A DNA stretch of 64,000 nucleotides from Narthecium ossifragum (taxonomy: Eukaryota > Streptophyta > Magnoliopsida > Dioscoreales > Nartheciaceae): the NCBI GenBank assembly GCA_963920575.1, contig OY986964.1, positions 13,257,460 to 13,321,459 on the forward strand. Direction: 5' to 3'. Below, one piece after another: positions 45,094-54,414 of the stretch. The notes under the pieces were generated by a model. It saw only the letters and a program-made list of their open reading frames with translations, searched no databases and had not been told where the DNA came from. Position 1 is the first letter of the stretch. Every line of letters begins with the position of its first letter. The translations under genes were made by a program, and so were the position numbers.

Positions 45094-46466
45094 TGATGAG
45101 TGCATGAAAGTGCACTCTAACAGTCTTATAATCATCTCCATTGCTACATTGTCACCCTTAATCAACCTCTTTAGTACTATTTTTAGATTTATATGTTGCT
45201 TCACATAGTTGTTTGAAAAATGCAGAAAATTAGCTAAAAGAAGCTGAAAAGATTACATGGGTTAACTTGCAATATTACACTGGACCTTCTTATGAAAAAC
45301 CAGATGATGTTCTATATATGATTGGAAAGCACTTGAAGTCTAGTTTCTGGAGAATTTTATGGTTTGTGATTCCGAGTTTCCTACAGGAAGTTACAGTATT
45401 TTGAGTACTAATGGCGCAGTGTTGAATGAATAGTCATGGTGTACCATCGCATCATCCATGAGATTGACCGTAGCCTCTGTCAAGAAAAAGACTTCTTAGG
45501 GTCGATGCGAAGATCGACCACCATTTTTCCAAATAATGTTGCACAATTGACGGTCGACCATCGCATCGACTGTCGGATCGACCGCAAGCATATAACGGGT
45601 TCAAACCTAACCCGAGTTTCTTAACTTTTGGAGCCTATAAATAGGAAACTTAGGGTTAGTCAAGGGAGGTTTTTGGACATTTTTTGAAGACTTTTTCTGG
45701 ACTTTTCTGGAGGAAGGAGACCAATCCACCATCCATGGATGAGTAATCTTTGGGCATGGCGGATGGATGACTGAGCAAGGACGATGGTTTTTCTTCCTCT
45801 ATCATTGGTTCATGTATTGGATCTTCATAGATAGTTATGTGGTTGAACATTATTATAAATCCAGTCATGCTTCTTTTATGATATTCTGATCCCATAGTTA
45901 TCTCTCTTCATTCTCCTACCTAGTCTCGTGAAATCTTTGCTATGCATTGCCCGTAGTGATAACTAGTATTGCGTATTCTTAGGGATCTAGTAAGACAAGG
46001 TTAGGGCTTTGTCCCGTAAAACTTTTGTTGCGCGTTGCCTGTAGTGACAGCCGGTATCGTGTATTCTTAGGTTCTGGTAGGACGGAGTTAGGGTTACAAC
46101 GAAAAGAACCAAACATAGAAAGAGACATTTATATTTTATCCGATTCATAATTCCATATCTTCCAGTCGAGGTAATTGATATGCGAATCTCTCAATTGAGT
46201 TTTGCATGAACCATTGATAAGAGAAGAACCCAAGTCCGAGTGAAGGATTCTTGAAGCCTAGCCTCATCCAAATTTTGATTTCTTTTGTTAACTTTATTTT
46301 ACCATTAAATCTTCGATCTAACTTTCTTAATTTTTACGCTCTTGATTGTTTTCGATACATTATTATATGTGTTTCTGGATCCTTTCTACTGTTTCCCTGT
46401 GGGATCGATCTCTCTTATGTTGTACTGCACCGCGACCGCTGTGCGAGACAAATTTGAGCGACATCA
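45094..46466 (+). mobile_element. Athila solo LTR
   Basis: TGATGAGTGCATGAAAGTGC to GAGCGACATCA, 1373 bp. Flanks CCTGC (45089-45093) and CCCGC (46467-46471) fit a target duplication with one transition. A GGTCGA-type array at about 45440-45592 lies just upstream of TATAAATAGG (45636-45645). Confidence 0.82.
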
Positions 46467-46599
46467 CCCGCCGTAGATGCCTCCCCCATCGTCTTCGCCA
46501 TCGCCTTAGCAACAATGGCAGCATCTTTGCTTAGTCGCTTGTCATGGTATTGCTCCATTTGAGGTAAACAACTTGCAGGTTAACTAGCCTCAACACATT
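46467..46599. other. Short unclassified spacer before LINE ORF1
   Basis: GC-rich for about 70 bp, then AT-rich. No feature was recognised; the LINE becomes recognisable by about 46600. Confidence 0.3.
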
Positions 46600-47932
46600 G
46601 AAATGAAAAAACTTGGACTGTTGCCGAGAGGATTCTATCCCTGATCAAATGGAGAAGAGGATTCTGAGCATCACTGGAAGCTTTCGACCGGCTGTTGGTT
46701 TGGATGTGGTTCTCTGACCTTCCCTTAGAGATGTATGAGAAGAAATACCTAGTGGAGTTGGCTGGCTCGGCCAGAATTCCTATTGCAATAGACTACAGCA
46801 CTAGTGTGATGGAGAGGTGTAAGTTTGCACGGGTGTGTGTAGAGGTGGACGTGATGAAGCCGGTGAAGAAAGGGATGACTGTGGGTGACGGAGTAGTGGG
46901 TGTTAAACCAGGGACCTTTTTTCAGAAGTTCTCTTATGAGGATGTTCTGATATGTGAAGCTTGTTGGAGAATAGGGCATCTCAGAACGAAGTACAAAATG
47001 CTTAAACTAATCAGAGAGGTGGAGGCGGATGTGATAAGAAAGGATGAGGTTTTACTGGAGGTAACACCAGTCGGTGGAAGTGAACAACCAGGGGTCTCTA
47101 CATCCCTAACAGAGAAGCTGTTGATCACGGAGGTGATGGGTGGTGGGGATAGGCAAATGCCGGAGGCGGTCATGGTGGACCTGAAGGGGAAGGGAGCTTC
47201 GACGGACGAGGGAGACTATGGAGGGGACTGGATCTCCGTCTCTAACCTCCAGCGTAGGAAGCGAAAGCTCGGCCGTGGTAACGTCGGTGATGAGAAGCAA
47301 GGGAGGAAGACGATCGTACAAGCATCAGTTATTGTGCCAGCGAAGGACGAAAATAAATTAATACCCACGAACATACCTATGCAAAAGCCTACAGATCCGA
47401 CGTCCCAGTCGATGGTAGAGTGCTCTACAGGATCTACTAAGGAGACAGGAGGGAGGGAGGAGATCGGGGAAAATTCTTTCCAACTATCCTCGATCGATGA
47501 TATTCCTATACAAGATGATATAATAAGGGTGATAGGTGGGGTGGGTCTGGCGTGTACTCAAGCTGAGGTGGCGAGGCCTAGTAAGGGACTTGGGCTTGGG
47601 CCCAGTATTAAATCAACGACTAATGTAGTTGGGCTGGTGAATGAGGGGCCCAATATGGGTACTATGGAGGAGATGAGGCCCAATATGCATATTAACGTTT
47701 GGCATGGCATCAATGAGCCCTTCCCAGTGATGTTGGTTTGGGTACAAGATGAGTGCACCCAATGTCTGTTGAAAACCATGAACGTATATGGAGCTTCCAA
47801 GGAGGCCGCTCACTCGTTTCCATGGTTTCTAGAGTGGCCCCCGGGATTTACACCACCGGCCAGATCGCCAGAAAACTCGCAGGAAGAGGATGCCATCGTT
47901 TCTGATGGAGAGAAAGTTAACCTAGAATAGAA
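46600..47932 (+). CDS. LINE ORF1, zinc-knuckle protein
   Basis: ORF1 of a plant L1-type LINE is thought to bind element RNA. The open frame from ATG 46695 (411 codons) gives VWMWFSDLPLEMYEKKYLVE, RCKFARVCVEVDVMKPVKKG and FFQKFSYEDVLICEACWRIG, the DUF4283-type C-terminal half and zf-CCHC_4 region. The knuckle is C-x2-C-x4-H-x4-Y: the last Cys is Tyr. Recognisable sequence continues upstream of the ATG with stops (a TGA near 46666), so the true N-terminus is lost. The tail is low-complexity and ends at 47932, 30 bp before the endonuclease start. Confidence 0.8.
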
Positions 47933-47962
47933 GGGAAGGCTTGTTCAACCTCCAAATCGTTT

Positions 47963-48421
47963 ATGAAGCTGTTATGTTGGAACTGCGGGGGTTGTGGGTT
48001 GCGCAGGGATTTACATACGTGTGCAAGACTCTTCAGAGACCGGGACCTGCAGTTTATTAGTATGTTAGGTATTCTGATTGGGGAGGATATGATGCTGGAG
48101 AATCCATATCGGTTGGGAAGTAGTCTGCCATGGTTTCTGTTATCGACGGTTGGTAGGAAGGGTGGCATATTGCTTGTTTGGAGAATGGGGTATGGTCTGG
48201 TCTCTTGTGTTGCGGCGGAGGGACAGTATGTACATGCTATGGTCGCATCCGTGGGGGATGGTCATTGGTTGTTGACAGTGGCTTACTACAAGGGATGCGA
48301 GAGGGCGGCGGTGTCTCTGGGAGAGTGTAGGGAACCTCACCTCAATGTGTCTTCCCTACATTTTCTTAGGGGACCTCAATCTAGTTACGTTGCAGGAGGA
48401 GAAGTTTGTAGGGAATCCTTT
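47963..48421 (+). pseudogene. LINE endonuclease, N-terminal part
   Basis: It starts MKLLCWNCGGCGLRRDLHTC, the usual start of plant L1 ORF2 apurinic-endonuclease domains, with WFLLSTVGRKGGILLVWRMG further on. Near 48310 the frame shifts to IFLGDLNLV and LQEEKF, matching the conserved LGDFN and QEEKFG boxes. The sequence stops at the CCTTT duplication of the solo LTR and continues at 54175. Confidence 0.85.
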
Positions 48422-48602
48422 TGTGAGGATCCGTTTCTCTAACCTGGCTCGTCCGGGTGCGTCGAGCGTTGTTTCACACTTGTGTGATGCACAAACGACC
48501 TTAGAATGATGTCTGTGCTTGATTAGAACCCTTAGGTGTGACCAGGATCGAAAGATCAGGGTTTGGGCATAAGCGTTTGCCCGTTTGCCACTTTTCGGTA
48601 TG

Positions 48603-49310
48603 AGAAGATCGATTTTTTAGGGATAGAAGATCGATCTCCTTGTGCCTGGAAAGTCTTCGCCTTGTCATGAAGAAGATCGATCTTCATGGGGGGTGAAGAT
48701 CGATCTTTCTGGTCGTGACCGGTTCTATAAGTAGAACCCACCGACTTCCTTTTGATTTATTTGGAAATCTTGGAAGAAGGTTGAATCCGGCGGCTTGGGG
48801 AGGATCATTTGGACGATCCAAAGCTTATTGAGCTGGATTTGGAGGCTTCCATCTGTTCTAGGTAGGGATCTCAAACCAAATTATGTGATTTGGTTTCTTA
48901 GGGCTTGTTCTCTTCTCTTTTGCTTAGATCTGTTTGTTTAGCCATTGGTTTTCTGGTATTTTGGTGTTTTTAGACTCCTCTAGTCCTACGCTTTTCGATC
49001 CATGAGTTTCACGAAGCTTGGTTTTGTATTCCGTGAGTTTTCTGGTGTTTTCTTTGGTGGGTTTCCGACGGTGCATAAGAAGGATCGATCTTCTTGTGAA
49101 GAAGATCAATCTCCCTTGTGACCTCACGCCCAGCCCAAGGAGGATCGATCTTCATGGCCAGGAAGATTGATCTCTTCTTGAGCAAGGCGGTGTTGTGCTA
49201 TGGCCAGAGGAAGATCGATCTTCACTAGAGGTGAAGATCGATCCTTTCCTTGGCAGTGGATCTGTGTGAAGAGGATTGATCTTTACTGGAGGTGAAGAAC
49301 GATCTCCTTG
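48603..49310. repeat. AAGATCGATCTT pairs flanking a TATA box
   Basis: Two pairs (48603-48708) lie upstream of the TATA-like box and four pairs (49081-49310) downstream, members 21-23 bp apart. One pair is a perfect inverted repeat with 13-bp arms around 5 bp (GATCGATCTTCAC and GTGAAGATCGATC). Confidence 0.87.
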
Positions 49311-50213
49311 TGCAGTAAACGGATTTTGATTTGTTTTTCAATGGTTTTGATTTCAAATCAACTCGGTTTTCTTATATGTCTTTCCTAGTGTTAAAATTAG
49401 GGTATTATGATGTTTTAATCATGATTTCACGGTTTGCCTTCGAGTTTTACTATGATTTGTATTTCGGATCGTTTTGCCAACTTTTATGGATTTTAATCGG
49501 TTTTTCGATAAGCATGTAGTTTTAGTAGATGCATTTATTTATTATGCTTTATTTTAGTTATAACTTGTAGTAGTTAGATCTTTACCGTTTTGTGGTTAAC
49601 TGGGAGAGTCATGACGTCCGGGAATGTGTAGAATAATTGTACCTTAGATTGTTGATATGCCATATAATGACACATAGATTAGATGCCCGTATAGGTGCAT
49701 GCATTTGATTGCATTAGGTGCATTCAAGGTTAGGACGTGGGCGATGGGTTGATCGCCGATCCGAGGCTCTCGGGTACCCATAAAAGTTGGATAGCCAGGT
49801 TTAGGGCGAGATTGTGGTGTTATTGGTTTACCATATCGTGGTTCTTGAGGTTTAGAGGTCATACCGTCTATCCCTTGCCAAGCTTAAAGTGTGGGTGTGC
49901 TTTATTTTTCTATTGTTGACGTTTGGGGAGTACTAGATCCGCGTGATCCCTGGCGTGGTTCGCGATTGGGGAGCGCCTAGAGCCGACGTGATCCCCGTCG
50001 TGTTTGCATGCTTGTAGGTCGTTGCGCCTTAGGCTTGGCAAGGAGACGGTTCAGTTGCAGTTTCCCCTTCCTTGAGTATGACGTAGATTAGAACCATACT
50101 GAGCTTTGTTGCTAACTCCTACCCGGGCTGCGTTTGCAGATGCCGACGCCAGTGCTTTCGTACCTCCCAGCAGATCAGCTTTTGGCGGTGCGTTGACTTC
50201 TGGAGGGCATTGA

Positions 50214-52367
50214 TGTCGCGCCCCGACCCGCGTAGGCCTAACCGGGCCGGGCGACGCGAAGCGGAACCTAACCTACTGCGGAAATTTTGGCGAGGTTTCT
50301 CTCTAATCGTAGTGGTTACCCTAGCAATTCATAACCATCCTATATTAACATACAATTACAAACCTCAAAGACTGAACTGACATATATTACAAAACCTCAA
50401 AACATGGAAATTATACATTTATCACTCCCGTAGGAGACTAACTATAACAAAAAGGGTAAAAACTGTGATCACCGCTCCTCAAGCACCGCCAGATGCCGCC
50501 ACGTCACCAAACACTAGCTTGGCAGGAGCGACCGAAGAAGAGCTAGCGCCTGCACCTGCAAAACGCAGCCCGGGTTGGAGTGAGCACTAAGCTCAGCAGG
50601 GACACTACACTACGACACTCACAAGGGAGGGAACACAATAGTGTTGCCCCCAAGTCTACCCTAGGTGTATACAAGGGTCCCATAACCCTAGCGGAAGCCT
50701 GTGAGCGCAGGCCCAAAACACTGCATACTCTCAACAGGACACCGAACACTGTTTGGCGGGCCAGGACACCGCTGGGAAGGCACTCCTCCTCCCAAGAGTT
50801 TAAGAAAACCGGACTCCGGCTACACTTCGGATACAACTTGAAGTCGACACGACCTCTAAACATCAAACAACATGTATTCAGGTCATCTAACCCTATCATC
50901 GAAAACGACTGAATACTACAAATCGAGTCCTGGACCAAGCTATCCACAACAGTCCTAGAGCTAGATCCGGGCTCCCCGAAAACCCCGGATCGGCAACACC
51001 CTACACAGATGCAACTAATGCACAACACAATGCATGCTATGAACATGCGTAGGATAATACATGTAAGCATGCAGCAATATGTGATGATATAAATAACAAG
51101 GTCTGGGCACGGCACCCTGCCGGCCCGGGGTGGTGAACATGTAAGAAAGGTCTAGGAGCTGCTATAGTGGTACCACCACCAACTGTCAGTAGTCCGCCAC
51201 GCAACTGCACCGGGAAGCAGCCCCGCAAACAACAGCTCACAGATATCACAGATAAAGCCCTCGGCGCACGCCGATATGCAAAGCTAAGGAAAGCTGTAGG
51301 GCTACCCGCCCGTTTATTCTAAACATCCCGGGAGTCATCACTCCCCCGATTCACCACTGCCCCTATTATAGGGCTAACATGCTTAATCATATGTACCAGT
51401 TATAAAACAGTAGAGAAAACCAACATACAAAGCCCCGCGGGCAAAATCCACTTGAAAACACCTCTCTGCCATTAAAGGATCGATCTCCCTTCCCAAGGGG
51501 ATCGATCTCCTTAGTACCTAGGAGAACTCATCCCTGTCAACCGAAGGAGATCGATCTCCTCCTCCAGAGGGATCGATCTTCTTCGTGACGCGGAACTCGC
51601 CATCTCAGCCAAGACGAAGATTGATCTCTCTTCAACCGAGGGATCGATCCCGCTCGGGCTGGGCATGACACCTCAGAAGGGATCGATCCCTCCTTAAAGG
51701 AGATCGATTCGAATGGGTTCTCCGGCGCACTTCCGGTGAGAAATACCGCCGGAAAGTACATCCAAACTTCTCAAAACTCTGGGATCTGATAGATCAAGAT
51801 CCCACGAGTCCAAAACCAAAATCACGGAAAACCAACAAGTATATTGACAGATCTAAGCATAAAAACATAAATCAAAACGGAAAGACCAAAAACCCGGGAA
51901 GATGTAGGTAGGAATCCCTACCTAAGCAAGTGCAGCTTCAGTCCAAGCTGCTAGGCCTTAGATCTTCCTCAAACGAGCTCAGATCCAGCAAGAACACGGT
52001 TGAAAACTAGGAATTTTCAAAAAAATCAAAAGAGAAAGTTTCATTCGTTTTATAGACGAACAAACCGACTCAAAACAGATCGATCTCTTTCTTGCCAAAT
52101 CGGGTTTGACTTTTTGGCACAAGAAGATCGATCTCTTAGCTAGAGAAGATCGATCCGATTTGTCCAAAAAGCTAGACTTGGGCTAGAACTCAAGCCCAAG
52201 CCCGGATCTTTCGATCCCGGGTTCCACTAAACATTCTAGTCAAACATGAACACAACCATGGTCAGTGTGTGCACATGCGGGTGTGAAACAAGCCGACAAG
52301 GCGCAATTTACCAAATTGCCCTTGCGGTCCACGACGAGCCACAGGAGTAGAGGGACGGGTCCTCACA
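50214..52367 (-). mobile_element. Chromovirus solo LTR, TSD ATTGA
   Basis: The 2154-bp LTR runs from TGTCGCGCCCCGACCC to GACGGGTCCTCACA inside the LTR starting at 48422, with ATTGA at 50209-50213 and 52368-52372. It carries CTATAAAAC (minus) at 52058-52066 and the perfect U3 hairpin GCAATTTACCAAATTGC at 52303-52319. Confidence 0.9.
51476..52156. repeat. GGATCGATC pair array around TATA
   Basis: Four pairs at about 51476-51716, members 21-23 bp apart, lie downstream of the TATA box in sense; further sites at about 52077-52156 lie just upstream of it. Confidence 0.83.
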
Positions 52368-52654
52368 ATTGAGTTGATTGAAGATCTGATAGTACAGCTT
52401 GATAGTATAATATACAGTAACCCTCGTGGATAAGTTTATATGTATAATTCCATCCTTGAGTAATTTTGATATATATCTATACAAGTCTGATGTTATTGGA
52501 ATAGTGGAATAGTAAGTCTTTCAATTGCAGTTTTGCCATCAGAAGTTTTTTGTTTAGGTTATTGTGGTAATTGTTGTATCGCACAAGATCGGAAGTGAAC
52601 AGGTGTAGGTCCCTCCCCTCACGTCCTAGTCCGGATGGGTTATCTTGGGCCGAG

Positions 52655-54161
52655 TGATGAGTGCATGAAAGTGCACTCTGAACATGACTAAGAACAGCTT
52701 ATTTTCTGAGTTTTCATGATTAATATAGATGATTTCGTCCGTATATGTTGCTTCACAAAGTTATTTATATTATGCAGGAAATTGAAGCAAAGATGGGTTT
52801 TTAACGCCAAAACTGTACCTTCTCGGAATGAATCAAATGATGTGCTATACATGGTTTGAAAGCTCTGAAAGTCTAGTTTCTGGGAGTTTTTATGGTTCGT
52901 GATTTGGAGTTTCCTAGAGGACGATATGCTATTTTTAGTACGGGAGGTGCAGACAAAGCAGTTACGGAAGAAGAAGATTGATTTCATGCTCAAAGGATCG
53001 ATCTTCTAAGTGCATTTAATCCTGACAGAGCACATACTTTCAAAGGATCGATCATTGACCTTCTAATGATCGATCAGTTTATGCTACGGAGAGTTGACAG
53101 ATAACCAATTTTACGAAGATCGATCTTACTCTTCAAGAAGATCGATCCTACGCGGGGCGACCCAGGCTACGGAGAAATAGAGAAGAAGAAGATCGATCCT
53201 TTGCCTTGAGAGGATCGATCCTTTGTCGGGCGGACCTGAATACGAGTTACGAGATTTAATCCAAAGGCTGAAATAAAAGCTAGGGTTTCATACCCATATA
53301 TAAGGAGGTCTCTTGGGACGTTTTTAGAGGACTTTTTCTGACCTTTTTCTGAAGGAAGAAGATGAAGAAATCTCCATCCATGGCCGAGTAATCCGTGAGC
53401 ATGGTGGACGAATAACCTAGCGAGGATTAGGATTTCTTCTCTATCATGGTTCATAGTTTTAATCTTTATTGTTAAACTCTTTTCTATGTATTGAATCTTC
53501 AAAGATTATTTTCAGATTATAGATTTCTATGTGGATGATTAATATTATGAATCCAGTCATGCTTCTTTCATGATCTTATACTCCCGTAGTTTAATCTATT
53601 ATTTACCTACTTTATCTCGTGAAATCTTTGCTATGCATTGCCGGTTGTGAGAGTTAGTATTGTGTATTCTTAGAAATCTGGTAAGATAGAGTTAGGGCTT
53701 TGTCCCGATGAACTTTTGCTATACGTTGCCTATAGTGGCAGCCGGTATCGTATATTCTTAGGTTTTGATAGGATGAAGTTAGAGTTATAAAAGGAAGAAT
53801 CAGTCGTAGGAAGAGACATTTATATATTTCATTAGGTTTGTAGTTCCATATCTTCCAGTTAATGTGATTGGGATGTGAATCCATTAACTGAGTATTATAT
53901 GAGCCATTGAGAATAGAAGAACTTAAATCCGAGTGAAGGGATTCCTGACGCCTAACCTTATTAAAACCTTGATATCTCTAGTTAATCCTGAATTATCATT
54001 AAAGCCTTTGATCTAATTTAGTTAATTCTTAAGTTCTCGTTTATCTTCAATTCATTGTTATTTGCGTTTTGGATGTTTTCTGCTTGTCTCTCTGTGGGTT
54101 TGACCTCTCTTATGTTATTCTGTACCGCGACCGCTGTGCAAGACACATTTGAGCGATATCA
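52655..54161 (+). mobile_element. Athila solo LTR, TSD CCGAG/CCGGG
   Basis: TGATGAGTGCATGAAAGTGC to GAGCGATATCA, 1507 bp. It is inserted eight bases plus its duplication from the U5 end of the outer chromovirus LTR. Flanks are CCGAG (52650-52654) and CCGGG (54162-54166). TATATAAGG lies at 53297-53305. Confidence 0.87.
52973..53222. repeat. GGATCGATCC pairs (Athila LTR)
   Basis: Four pairs (20-22 bp apart) of GGATCGATC, TGATCGATCA and AGATCGATC forms end about 75 bp before the TATA box. This version is shared with the chromovirus LTRs at 9001-12702 and 24952-27276. Confidence 0.84.
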
Positions 54162-54174
54162 CCGGGGCGTGACA

Positions 54175-54414
54175 CCTTTTGCCTACACCTCTGGAGTGAT
54201 GGACTTCATTGAGTTTATGTCGGAATGTGAACTACATGACCTGGGATTTGTTGGGGGTACGTTTACATGGTGTAATGGGAAGTTTGGTCGTGCGAGAATT
54301 TTGGAGAGAATTGATCGAGCTTTATGTAACTGTCTCTGGGATGAGTCCTTTCCTGCTACAGCTGTCCTCCACTTACCTAGAACTGGCTCAGACCACTGCC
54401 CTTTGGTACACCCG
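54175..54414 (+). pseudogene. LINE endonuclease, C-terminal part
   Basis: It reads FAYTSGVMDFIEFMSECELH, GFVGGTFTWCNGKFGRARIL, ERIDRALCN and LPRTGSDHCPLV, the end of the L1-type endonuclease including the conserved SDH box. It joins 48421 in frame once the solo LTR is removed. Confidence 0.88.

Larger units (their letters stand above)
48422..54174 (+). mobile_element. Chromovirus solo LTR holding two further solo LTRs, TSD CCTTT
   Basis: The outer LTR runs from TGTGAGGATCCG to CGGGGCGTGACA. CCTTT flanks it at 48417-48421 and 54175-54179, and the LINE endonuclease frame rejoins exactly across it. Its own sequence is 48422-50213, 52373-52654 and 54167-54174. A TATA-like TATAAGTAG is at 48726-48734, a 5' splice-like TAG/GTAGGG at 48861 and a 3' splice-like GTTTGCAG ending at 50139. 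Confidence 0.88.

Noticed and set aside
50543..51115. 190-codon minus-strand frame within the solo LTR 50214-52367
   Set aside because: It lies wholly in LTR R-U5 sequence, is broken in homologous LTRs and has no domain.
48417..52372. Chromovirus LTRs 48422-50213 (+) and 50214-52367 (-) as a second palindromic LTR insertion
   Set aside because: They meet head-on, but each has its own target duplication (CCTTT and ATTGA), and their arrays and sequence differ, so this is ordinary nesting.
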